14,399 nucleotides of DNA from Gammaproteobacteria bacterium. Lineage in GTDB: Bacteria > Pseudomonadota > Gammaproteobacteria > Acidiferrobacterales > SZUA-150. Below the pieces are notes generated by a model. The model saw only the letters and a program-made list of their open reading frames with translations. It did not search any database and was not told the DNA's origin. The position numbers and the translations under genes are program-made. This document shows positions 6,369 to 13,067 of the stretch, piece by piece; position 1 is the stretch's first letter, and every line of letters starts with the position of its first letter. Location of the stretch: NCBI GenBank assembly GCA_029880755.1, contig JAOUNW010000044.1:1-14399 (forward strand), in the 5' to 3' direction.

Positions 6369-8378
6369 ATGAGCGACCTGTTACTGGAAGTCAACGATCT
6401 GAAAACCTGGCTCGACACAGAGTCGGGAACGGTGCGGGCAGTGGACGGTATTTCTTTCACCATGCAGCAGGGTGAGACGGTGGCAATTCTGGGCGAATCC
6501 GGCTGCGGCAAATCCATGTCAGCGTTATCCCTGTTGCAGCTTGTTCCTTCACCGGCAGGCCGTATTGAAGCCGGCAGTGTCCGGCTCGAGGGCCGGGACA
6601 TATTGCAGTTTGCCGAAAAACAAATGCGCGAAGTGCGAGGCAAACGCATCGCCATGATTTTTCAGGAGCCGCAGACATCGCTCAATCCGGTGATGACTAT
6701 CGGCGAGCAGATTCGGGAAGTATTGCCGGACCGGGAGTCGCTGTCCCAGGAGGCAGCCAGGACAGAAGTGTTACGGCTGTTAACGGCGGTAGGTATCTCC
6801 GATGTGAAACGGCGTTATGATGAATATCCCCATCAACTTTCCGGTGGCATGAAACAGCGAGCCATGATCGCCATGGCGTTGGCAGGCAGTCCGGATATCC
6901 TCATTGCTGATGAGCCGACGACGGCACTGGATGTCACAATACAGGCGCAGATTCTGGATTTGCTGAAGAGTATACAAAACACGACCGGTATGGCGGTGTT
7001 ATTGATTACCCATGATCTTGGCATTGTCTCCCAAAGTGCTGATCGGGTGCTGGTGATGTATGCAGGCCAGATTGTAGAGCAGGCGCCCAGTGATTTGTTT
7101 TTTTCGCGGCCACGGCACCCTTACTCGCAAAAACTGTTTCGCGCGCTTCCAGGGCGCGGAAAGCGAGGCGCACGCTTGGAAGTGATTCCGGGAGCAGTGC
7201 CACCGTTGACCACCCAGTTTTCCGGCTGCCGATTTGTACAACGTTGCGAAAGAGCCCAGCAGATATGTCATGAAACAGTGCCTGCATGGCATGGAGAAAA
7301 CAACTGGGGCGTGCGTTGCCATTTTTACGATACCGAAGAACCGGTTCGGAATGCGTCAGAAACCAGCGCCGTTACGACAGCAGAACAGAAGTCACCGGGC
7401 GAAGCATTTCTCAAAGTTGAATCCCTGAAGATACATTTTCCGATTCAAAAGGGTATCCTGCGGCGCACGGTCGGTTATGTGAAAGCGGTGGATGATATTT
7501 CCTTTGAGATCAACAAAGGCAGAACACTGGCCCTGGTGGGCGAATCCGGTTGTGGAAAAACCACGGCAGGCAAGGGCGTACTTCAATTGATTCGCCCCAC
7601 CGCCGGCAGCGTTAACTATCTAGGCAAAGAGCTGACACAATTGTCCAGAGGCGAATTGCGGGCACTGCGCCGCCAGTTCCAGATTATTTTTCAGGATCCC
7701 TATGCATCGTTGAATCCAAGGATGTTGGTGAGTGACATCGTCGCAGAGGGACTGGACGCACTTCAAACGGGAATCGATGCAACGTCACGGCAACAGAAAA
7801 TCAATGCCCTGTTGGAGAAGGTCGGGCTGAATGCGGAAGCCGGATTGCGCTATCCTCATGAGTTTTCAGGCGGCCAGCGCCAGCGTATCAGTATTGCCCG
7901 TGCACTAGCGGTGGATCCGCAATTAATCGTGTGTGACGAGCCTACCAGTGCCCTGGATGTATCGGTGCAGGCGCAGGTATTGAATCTACTGAAACAGCTT
8001 CAGGATGATCTCGGGCTCAGTTACCTGTTTATTACTCACGATCTGTCCGTGGTCGAATATTTGGCGCACGATGTGGCAGTCATGTATCTGGGTCGCATTG
8101 TAGAAAGTGGAACGCTTCAGGAAATTCTTGATCATCCGGCGCATCCTTATACCCGGGCATTGTTGTCTGCGGCGCCGGTGATAACCCGAGGTGGAGACAA
8201 ACCCGTGGCTCATGAAGTCATCAAACTGGAGGGCGATATTCCCTCGCCCAGTGATCCGCCTCGGGGATGTCACTTTCATCCGCGTTGTACTGTGGCGGAA
8301 TCGCGTTGCCGGAAGCATTTTCCGGAGACAACAATGCTCACGACAACGCACAGCGTGCGTTGTCATTTGCAAAAGTGA
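6369..8378 (+). CDS. Fused double ABC ATPase of a peptide-type importer (DppD-DppF/YejF-like)
   Basis: A 669-residue cytoplasmic protein with two complete ABC ATPase domains that power the importer. Domain 1: Walker A GESGCGKS (42-49), Q-loop Gln99, signature LSGGMKQR (157-164), Walker B ILIADE (177-182), His215. Domain 2: GESGCGKT (391-398), Gln442, FSGGQRQR (499-506), LIVCDE (519-524), His557. Each domain ends in the oligopeptide-transporter tail with four cysteines spaced C-x5-C-x6-C-x16/17-C: Cys287, 293, 300, 317 and Cys634, 640, 647, 665. Such tails bind a 4Fe-4S cluster in at least one Dpp system (mycobacterial DppD). E. coli YejF is about 529 residues and, as I recall its sequence, lacks these cysteine tails, so this reads more like a DppD-DppF fusion. 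It starts 3 bp after the preceding permease gene and is the last gene of the operon, convergent with mltD. Confidence 0.93.
   Translation: MSDLLLEVNDLKTWLDTESGTVRAVDGISFTMQQGETVAILGESGCGKSMSALSLLQLVPSPAGRIEAGSVRLEGRDILQFAEKQMREVRGKRIAMIFQEPQTSLNPVMTIGEQIREVLPDRESLSQEAARTEVLRLLTAVGISDVKRRYDEYPHQLSGGMKQRAMIAMALAGSPDILIADEPTTALDVTIQAQILDLLKSIQNTTGMAVLLITHDLGIVSQSADRVLVMYAGQIVEQAPSDLFFSRPRHPYSQKLFRALPGRGKRGARLEVIPGAVPPLTTQFSGCRFVQRCERAQQICHETVPAWHGENNWGVRCHFYDTEEPVRNASETSAVTTAEQKSPGEAFLKVESLKIHFPIQKGILRRTVGYVKAVDDISFEINKGRTLALVGESGCGKTTAGKGVLQLIRPTAGSVNYLGKELTQLSRGELRALRRQFQIIFQDPYASLNPRMLVSDIVAEGLDALQTGIDATSRQQKINALLEKVGLNAEAGLRYPHEFSGGQRQRISIARALAVDPQLIVCDEPTSALDVSVQAQVLNLLKQLQDDLGLSYLFITHDLSVVEYLAHDVAVMYLGRIVESGTLQEILDHPAHPYTRALLSAAPVITRGGDKPVAHEVIKLEGDIPSPSDPPRGCHFHPRCTVAESRCRKHFPETTMLTTTHSVRCHLQK
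8342..8364 (+). terminator. Perfect hairpin at the 3' end of the ATPase gene, possible terminator
   Basis: Arms GACAACGCAC (8342-8351) and GTGCGTTGTC (8355-8364) are exact reverse complements with a three-base AGC loop. The structure lies inside the last codons of the ATPase gene. Only ATTTG follows directly; a better T-run (TTTTT) comes at 8386-8390. It may terminate the operon or protect its 3' end, since just 10 bp separate this gene from convergent mltD. The stem is certain, its role is not. Confidence 0.5.
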
Positions 8379-8388
8379 TAATTAATTT

Positions 8389-9852
8389 TTAGGTGCTTGG
8401 TACGCCGGTAGAGATAGAGGCAGAATCAGGCGCGTTGGTTGGTTCTACCCAGATTTTTAACTTCTGACCCAGGCGCAACACAGAGCGCCGATTGATCAGG
8501 TTCCAGCGTGTGATCTGGCTGATATAGACATTGTAACGCGTGGCAATGTTCCACAGCGTGTCACCTGCCTTGACCTCATGCACAACGGCAACATGACCTG
8601 ATGGGGGAGGTGCCGGCCTGGTAGCCGTCGGGCGTGGACGCGTGACATTGGCGACTTTGGTGCTAATACTGCGAGTTGACATCGGGATCAACAAATCATG
8701 TCCGGCACGAATCTGGTGGCCGCGAATCTTGTTTGAGCTTTTAATGGCCGCAACACTGACGCCGTAGTTGCGCGCAATCGTACTCAGAGTTTCACCGCGC
8801 CTGATGTTATGGCGCGCCCACTTTGTGCGTTCGTCGATAGGCAGTGCTTCCAGTGCGGCAACAACCGCTTCTTTTTCCTTCACAGGCACAAGCAAACGAT
8901 AAGGTCCGTCAGGCGCGGTAGCCCAGCGGTTAAATGCCGGGTTCAAATCATAAAGATCACCGATAGGCACACCCGATTCCTTGGAAAGTACCGCCAGATC
9001 TATTTGCGAGCCCACATCCACCACATCGAAGTAGGGTTCGTTGGGAATGGGTGCCAGCGTCAGGCCATACTTTTCAGGATTACGAATAATATTGGCAACC
9101 GCGATGAGCTTGGGTACGTAGTTACGGGTTTCCGGTTTCAGGACCGTCAGGTCTTCGTAGTTATCGGGACGATTCTTGAGCCGATTGTGTCGGCGTGCAC
9201 GCATGACGCGGCCTTCACCGGCGTTGTAAGCTGCCAGGGCCAAATGCCAGTCGCCATCAAAGTCATCGCGTAATTTTTCCAGGTAATTCAGCGCAGCGTC
9301 CGTTGCCGCAACGATATCGCGGCGTCCGTCATACCACCAGTTTTTCTGCAGTCCATACAATCTTCCGGTGGAGGGAATAAACTGCCACAGACCTGCGGCC
9401 CGCGCACGCGAATAGGCGTGTGGTTTGAATGCGCTTTCAATGGCCGGAAGCAAAGCAATTTCAGTGGGGATGTTGCGCTTCTCGACTTCGGTAATGATGT
9501 GATGAAGATACAGGCTCGCACGCTCCACCATGCGTTGCATGTATTCGGGATTGTTGGCGAACCATTGCTCATGACGGGCTATGTAGGGGCTGTCCAGTTC
9601 AGCCAAGCCATAACCGGCTCTGACGCGATCCCAGACATCATCATAGTCTTCCGGATTTTTTTTAACGAACCCATCGGGCAGGGAATTGCTGCTGAGCGCT
9701 TCCGGGGCAATGGAGCTGGAGGGGATTCCATTTACTTCCACGCCTGCCGGGGGTTGATTGGTGTTGATTCCGGCGCAGCCAACCAGGCTCATGGCGACCG
9801 CACACATCCTTGCCTGTCGAAGCCAGGCGGCTATTTGATTTTTCTTTTTCAT
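8389..9852 (-). CDS. mltD: Membrane-bound lytic murein transglycosylase D, lipoprotein with two LysM domains
   Basis: A 487-residue lipoprotein that cleaves the glycan strands of peptidoglycan non-hydrolytically, giving 1,6-anhydromuramyl ends. Residues 1-25 are a lipoprotein signal with lipobox LVGC; Cys26 would be lipidated and Ala27 at +2 favours outer-membrane sorting. The family-1 SLT domain spans about 110-260: catalytic Glu139 in LLPAIESAF, then AAGLWQFIPSTGR (152-164) and LALAAYNAGEGRV (204-216). Two LysM peptidoglycan-binding repeats follow at about 347-390 (RRGETLSTIARNYGV) and 423-469 (KAGDTLWNIATRYNV), joined by a Pro/Thr/Arg-rich linker. E. coli MltD has about 450 residues and the same plan. 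No clear ribosome site precedes the ATG; the start is set by the signal peptide. It lies 46 bp after gloB on the same strand, as in E. coli, and is probably expressed with it. Confidence 0.96.
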   Translation of the reverse strand: MKKKNQIAAWLRQARMCAVAMSLVGCAGINTNQPPAGVEVNGIPSSSIAPEALSSNSLPDGFVKKNPEDYDDVWDRVRAGYGLAELDSPYIARHEQWFANNPEYMQRMVERASLYLHHIITEVEKRNIPTEIALLPAIESAFKPHAYSRARAAGLWQFIPSTGRLYGLQKNWWYDGRRDIVAATDAALNYLEKLRDDFDGDWHLALAAYNAGEGRVMRARRHNRLKNRPDNYEDLTVLKPETRNYVPKLIAVANIIRNPEKYGLTLAPIPNEPYFDVVDVGSQIDLAVLSKESGVPIGDLYDLNPAFNRWATAPDGPYRLLVPVKEKEAVVAALEALPIDERTKWARHNIRRGETLSTIARNYGVSVAAIKSSNKIRGHQIRAGHDLLIPMSTRSISTKVANVTRPRPTATRPAPPPSGHVAVVHEVKAGDTLWNIATRYNVYISQITRWNLINRRSVLRLGQKLKIWVEPTNAPDSASISTGVPST

Positions 9853-9868
9853 ATAGGTAAATACTAGG

Positions 9869-9900
9869 AATATCTCGAGGTTACGTCAACTTGAGATATT
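9869..9900 (-). repeat. Inverted repeat between gloB and mltD
   Basis: Arms AATATCTC and GAGATATT are perfect eight-base reverse complements. They continue inward past one mismatch and one bulge to about a 13-base-pair stem around ACGTC. The dyad covers the gloB stop codon and ends 16 bases before the mltD start. No T-run follows in the gene direction, so an attenuator, RNA processing signal or operator is as likely as a terminator. Confidence 0.55.
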
Positions 9901-10675
9901 AAGAAAAGTTGTCCTTCCATCGGCGGATTTCTGCCAGTACCTCGATATCCGAAGTCAGATCTTTTCCGCTGTGACGGCAGGCGGCTTGTTTGACTGTATC
10001 CACGTTGGTACGCAAAAACGGATTAATTTCCAGTTCCAGGCCAATTGTTGAGGGGAGGCTCGGTTGATGTTCCTTATCAAGCCGGGTAATTTCCTTGATA
10101 TGGGTATGGATTGCCGGGTTCTTGGGTTCCACCGTGCGTCCGAACCGGAGATTGCTGGCGGTGTATTCATGGGCACAGTACACCTGGGTATCAGTAGGCA
10201 GTGCCGCCAGACGGCTTAGCGATTGATGCATTTCTTCCGCCGTCCCTTCAAACAATCTGCCACAGCCGCCGGAAAAAAGGCAGTCGCCACAAAACAACAT
10301 ACCGTGCCCGAAATAAGCCACGTGTCCGCGCGTATGACCGGGCACACCGATAACTTTGAATTTAAGCTTTAGTTTGTCCAGATCAATTTGGTCACCGTCC
10401 CTCACGGGATGCGTGACTTCGGCAATGTTCTCGTTGGCGGGACCAAAAACCGGGATATTGTGGTATTGGCTGCGCAACTCTGTCACGCCACCCACATGGT
10501 CCCAGTGATGGTGGGTGCAAAAGATGGCTGCAGGTACCAGATTCTCCCGTTCCAACAGCTTTATGACGGGGATTTCGTCGCCGGGATCAACGACAACAAC
10601 GTAATTGGATTCCGCTTGCTGGATTAACCAGATATAGTTGTCATCGAAGGCTTTGACATATAATACACGTATCAT
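9899..10675 (-). CDS. gloB: Hydroxyacylglutathione hydrolase (glyoxalase II)
   Basis: A 258-residue metallo-beta-lactamase-fold enzyme that hydrolyses S-D-lactoylglutathione to D-lactate and glutathione, completing methylglyoxal detoxification in the cytoplasm. The binuclear metal ligands are all present: THHHWDH (54-60) gives His55, His57, Asp59 and His60; then His114 in VPGHTRGH, Asp131 in CGD and His169 in CAHEY. The C-terminal glutathione-binding region is recognisable by PSLPSTIGLELEINPFLR (205-222). The N-terminus MIRVLYVKAFDDNYIWLI fits the family, and no other in-frame ATG, GTG or TTG occurs in the 43 bases upstream. No ribosome site is visible, and the likely promoter would leave only a few leader bases. 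It is divergent from the methyltransferase gene and first in a probable gloB-mltD unit. Confidence 0.97.
   Translation of the reverse strand: MIRVLYVKAFDDNYIWLIQQAESNYVVVVDPGDEIPVIKLLERENLVPAAIFCTHHHWDHVGGVTELRSQYHNIPVFGPANENIAEVTHPVRDGDQIDLDKLKLKFKVIGVPGHTRGHVAYFGHGMLFCGDCLFSGGCGRLFEGTAEEMHQSLSRLAALPTDTQVYCAHEYTASNLRFGRTVEPKNPAIHTHIKEITRLDKEHQPSLPSTIGLELEINPFLRTNVDTVKQAACRHSGKDLTSDIEVLAEIRRWKDNFS
10638..10664 (+). promoter_or_regulatory. Possible promoter for the methyltransferase-rnhA unit
   Basis: A consensus TATAAT box at 10659-10664 is preceded by TTGTCA (10638-10643) with a short 15-base spacer. It lies inside the first codons of the divergent gloB gene. Transcription would begin near 10671, giving a leader of about 48 bases that contains the palindrome at 10703-10715. 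The spacer length lowers confidence. Confidence 0.35.
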
Positions 10676-10684
10676 TCGTGTCAG

Positions 10685-10713
10685 TTTATAGTGGCAATTA
10701 ATAGTTGAGTCAA
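10685..10713 (-). promoter_or_regulatory. Near-consensus sigma-70 promoter for gloB
   Basis: On the minus strand TTGACT (10713-10708), a 17-base spacer (10707-10691) and TATAAA (10690-10685). Both boxes match consensus at five of six positions with ideal spacing. Transcription should begin near 10678, about three bases before the gloB ATG at 10675, so the mRNA would be nearly leaderless. Confidence 0.65.
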
Positions 10714-10715
10714 CT
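10703..10715. promoter_or_regulatory. 13-bp perfect palindrome, candidate operator
   Basis: AGTTGAGTCAACT is symmetric about a central G and overlaps the gloB -35 box. It ends three bases before the methyltransferase start codon. A dimeric regulator bound here could affect both divergent genes. I do not assign a regulator. Confidence 0.35.
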
Positions 10716-10718
10716 CTA

Positions 10719-11516
10719 ATGTTAAATTCCGAGCTACCTGACAGCGTACTGTCCCTGCATAACCAGATTTTGTACTGGTTCGATCAGCCCCTGGGCCGGT
10801 CGTTACAGGCCCTGGAAGCACGGCACATCCGTCAGGCCTTACCGCGGCTCTATGGTACTGTCGCACTGCAAGTGGGCCGGGTGGGACGTCTCGATTTGAT
10901 GACCACGGCTGTACCACCCACACGAATACTGCTTGATCGGGACATTGGCCGGAGTCGGTGTAGCGTTAAGGGAACCCCGGACAGCCTGCCGTTTGAAAGC
11001 AAAAGTGTCGATCTGGTGATATTGCCTCATACCCTGGATTTTACCGAACAACCACGTCAGGTATTACGCGAGGTTCACCGGGTATTAAGTCCCGAGGGCC
11101 ACGTCATTATTCTGGGATTTAATCCCATGAGTGCCTGGGGCCTGTGGCGTCTGATCGCGCGTTACAGGTCGGCCATGCCCTGGCGCGGCAATTTTCTGAA
11201 GTTGTCGCGCATTAAGGATTGGCTCGATCTTCTGGATTTTGAGTTGGCCCAGGGCCGGATGCTGTATTACCGGCCGCCATTACAGAAATCCCGCTTTCGC
11301 GATCGCCTTGCCTTTCTTGAGAAGATTGGTGATCGCTGGTGGCCCATGGGCGCGGCCGTTTATATGGTGGTGGCCAAAAAACGGGTGCTGGGCATGACAC
11401 CCTTGCAGCCCAGTTGGTACGGAAGAAAAGCAGTTGTCAGCGGTATGGCCGAACCTGCCGCCAAGGTGATTTATCCACGCATTCCCCATTGGCTACGACG
11501 TGACCGAAGTGGTTAA
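10719..11516 (+). CDS. yafS: YafS-type class I SAM-dependent methyltransferase-like protein
   Basis: A 265-residue protein of the YafS group, named from sequence resemblance and from the gloB-yafS-rnhA-dnaQ order shared with E. coli. It has the later parts of the methyltransferase (type 11) fold: LPFESKSVDLVILPHTLDF (about 88-106) for the post-motif region, then LREVHRVLSPEGHVIILGFNP (117-137). The glycine-rich SAM loop (usually GxGxG) is absent from the expected place near LDLMTTAVPP; the E. coli protein, as I recall it, also lacks it. Cofactor binding is therefore unproven. A WWPMGAAVYMVVAKKR strand and a basic tail close the protein. No ribosome site precedes the ATG. Its last 17 bases overlap rnhA. 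The substrate is unknown. Confidence 0.82.
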   Translation: MLNSELPDSVLSLHNQILYWFDQPLGRSLQALEARHIRQALPRLYGTVALQVGRVGRLDLMTTAVPPTRILLDRDIGRSRCSVKGTPDSLPFESKSVDLVILPHTLDFTEQPRQVLREVHRVLSPEGHVIILGFNPMSAWGLWRLIARYRSAMPWRGNFLKLSRIKDWLDLLDFELAQGRMLYYRPPLQKSRFRDRLAFLEKIGDRWWPMGAAVYMVVAKKRVLGMTPLQPSWYGRKAVVSGMAEPAAKVIYPRIPHWLRRDRSG

Positions 11517-11943
11517 GATTTTCACCGATGGTGCCTGCCGCGGAAATCCCGGTCCCGGTGGTTGGGGCGCTGTCCTGTTTTACGGTGAGCACGAGAAGGA
11601 ACTTTACGGCGGCGAAAGGGAAACCACCAATAACCGCATGGAACTCATGGCCGCCATTAAGGCGTTGCAGGCATTAAAGAAACCCAACTGCCAGGTAGAA
11701 CTCACGACCGATTCCAATTATGTGCGCCAGGGCATCACCGAATGGCTCAATAACTGGAAGCGTAATGGCTGGAAGACCGCCAATCGTAAACCGGTGAAGA
11801 ACATGGAGTTGTGGCAGCAACTGGATCAAATCTCACAACAACACACCATTTCCTGGCATTGGGTAAAGGGCCATAGCGGTCACCCCGAAAATGAACGGGC
11901 TGATCAACTGGCAAACCGGGGAATCGACGAACTGCTGGCGTAG
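11500..11943 (+). CDS. rnhA: Ribonuclease HI
   Basis: A 147-residue enzyme that cuts the RNA strand of RNA-DNA hybrids in the cytoplasm, removing R-loops and residual primers. The catalytic set is complete: Asp10 (FTDGACRGNPGPGG), Glu48 (NNRMELMAA), Asp71 (TTDSNYVRQGI), His125 (WVKGHSGHPENE) and Asp135 (NERADQLA). The basic substrate-handle segment WKRNGWKTANRKPVKN is present. E. coli RNase HI is 155 residues, so the tail is slightly short. The GTG start gives the same distance to the first catalytic Asp as in E. coli and lies inside the methyltransferase gene (17-base overlap). No clear ribosome site is seen, so translation may depend on coupling. In E. coli rnhA and dnaQ are divergent; here they point the same way. 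Confidence 0.97.
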   Translation: MTEVVKIFTDGACRGNPGPGGWGAVLFYGEHEKELYGGERETTNNRMELMAAIKALQALKKPNCQVELTTDSNYVRQGITEWLNNWKRNGWKTANRKPVKNMELWQQLDQISQQHTISWHWVKGHSGHPENERADQLANRGIDELLA

Positions 11944-12066
11944 TTGCGGGTTCTGTCTCCCGAAAGTACGCGGATTCCGGTACCCACTGTCCGGCTACCA
12001 AGATGCACGAACCCATGGGATAATGGCGGCGGTGTATCAGTATTATTAAAAGATTTGGGAGGAGTA

Positions 12067-12324
12067 ATGGAACGTAAAGCCAATATGCCTTTATGGGTGT
12101 TTCTGGGGTTAATGAATATCGAAACCCGCAAAGGGGCATTGATTCTGGTTTGGACATGTTTTGTCTTTAGTGTGTTGTGTGTACCGTTATCCTATTATTT
12201 GAAAGATTGGAGTTGGGCGGCCATGATGTTTCCAGTGACGCTTTGGTACTGGGCGTGTCTGCGTTGGGTCGACAGCCATTCACTATGGCCTGATCAGGTC
12301 ACCGTCAAAATCAAAACGGAATAA
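12067..12324 (+). CDS. Small two-helix membrane protein of unknown function
   Basis: An 85-residue protein I do not recognise. It begins MERKANMPLWVFLGLMNIET and has two hydrophobic helices at about 23-43 and 50-67, separated by a short YYLKDW turn, with a polar tail rich in Asp and Lys. Both ends are probably cytoplasmic. The ATG at 12067 is chosen because GGGAGGAG lies directly upstream with good spacing; the frame is open back to 11944 but without a ribosome site, and that extension looks non-coding. It is rich in Trp and aromatic residues. It sits 123 bp after rnhA and 7 bp before dnaQ, so it is probably translated from the same mRNA as dnaQ. Confidence 0.75.
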   Translation: MERKANMPLWVFLGLMNIETRKGALILVWTCFVFSVLCVPLSYYLKDWSWAAMMFPVTLWYWACLRWVDSHSLWPDQVTVKIKTE

Positions 12325-12331
12325 ATACGCG

Positions 12332-13066
12332 ATGCGTCAAATTGTGCTCGATACCGAAACCACCGGTCTGGATCCCGCGCTGGGCCACCGGATTATAGAA
12401 ATCGGTTGCGTCGAGCTGATTAACCGCCGATTGACCGGTAACAATTATCATCAGTATTTGCAGCCCGACCGGGAGATTGATGAAGCTGCCATCGAAGTCC
12501 ACGGCATCACCAATGAGTCGTTGCTGGATAAACCCCGTTTCCCGGAAATCGCCGCAGACTTTATCGAGTACATCAAGGGCGCAGAGTTGATTATTCACAA
12601 TGCGCCTTTCGATACCGGTTTTATTAATAACGAATTTGGATTAATGGCGCAGGCGGATGCTGCGGGCGCAGCGCAAACCATCGAGGCGCTGTGTTCCATA
12701 ACTGATACCCTGAAAATGGCTCGCACCATGCATCCCGGTCAGCGGAACAGCTTGGATGCCTTGTGCAAGCGTTATGAGATCGATAACAGCCAGCGCACAT
12801 TGCACGGCGCCTTACTCGACTCCGAAATCCTGGCCGATGTTTATCTGGCAATGACCGGCGGCCAGACTGGTTTGTTTGAAGACCGCCTGGGCGTGAGCAA
12901 AATGGGTTCCGACAACACCAGGATTCGTCGATTACCCAAAGATCGTAAACCATTACCGGTATTAAAGGCAGACGATGAAGAGCTGAAAGCCCATCGCGCC
13001 TGGATTGAAAAACTCAACGAAAGCGCCGGCGGTCAATGTCTGTGGGCGCAACTGGAACTGGATTAA
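12332..13066 (+). CDS. dnaQ: DNA polymerase III epsilon subunit, 3'-5' proofreading exonuclease
   Basis: A 244-residue DEDDh exonuclease that removes misincorporated bases within the replicative polymerase core. Exo I: Asp7 and Glu9 in LDTETTGLD. Exo II: Asp94 in HNAPFDTGFINNEF. Exo III: His158 and Asp163 in LHGALLDSEILADVYL. After the catalytic domain, GGQTGLF (176-182) resembles the sliding-clamp-binding motif that E. coli epsilon has at the same place. The following basic linker (KDRKPLP) and the C-terminal segment EELKAHRAWIEKLNE fit the region that binds the alpha subunit. Length matches E. coli (243). It follows the small membrane-protein gene by 7 bp and is convergent with the 5' nuclease gene with one base between stops. 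The stand-alone length, clamp motif and alpha-binding tail argue against a general DnaQ-like nuclease. Confidence 0.97.
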   Translation: MRQIVLDTETTGLDPALGHRIIEIGCVELINRRLTGNNYHQYLQPDREIDEAAIEVHGITNESLLDKPRFPEIAADFIEYIKGAELIIHNAPFDTGFINNEFGLMAQADAAGAAQTIEALCSITDTLKMARTMHPGQRNSLDALCKRYEIDNSQRTLHGALLDSEILADVYLAMTGGQTGLFEDRLGVSKMGSDNTRIRRLPKDRKPLPVLKADDEELKAHRAWIEKLNESAGGQCLWAQLELD

Positions 13067-13067
13067 T

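Noticed and set aside
6164..6655. Minus-strand open frame of 163 codons across the permease/ATPase junction.
   Set aside because: It spans two well-supported genes in antisense and shows no family features.
8809..9273. Open frame of 154 codons on the plus strand inside mltD.
   Set aside because: It is antisense to a clear enzyme gene, has no recognisable motif, and its composition follows from the mltD codons.
9418..9867. Open frame of 149 codons on the plus strand over the mltD 5' half.
   Set aside because: It is a shadow of mltD: no ribosome site and no domain. The lipoprotein signal and Glu139 motif on the other strand are decisive.
11944..12066. N-terminal extension of the small membrane protein back to the rnhA stop.
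   Set aside because: No ribosome site is found there, while GGGAGGAG precedes the ATG at 12067. The region looks like ordinary spacer.
11747..12157. Minus-strand open frame of 136 codons over the rnhA end and the following gap.
   Set aside because: Most of it is antisense to rnhA. The rest is low-information sequence without a start signal.
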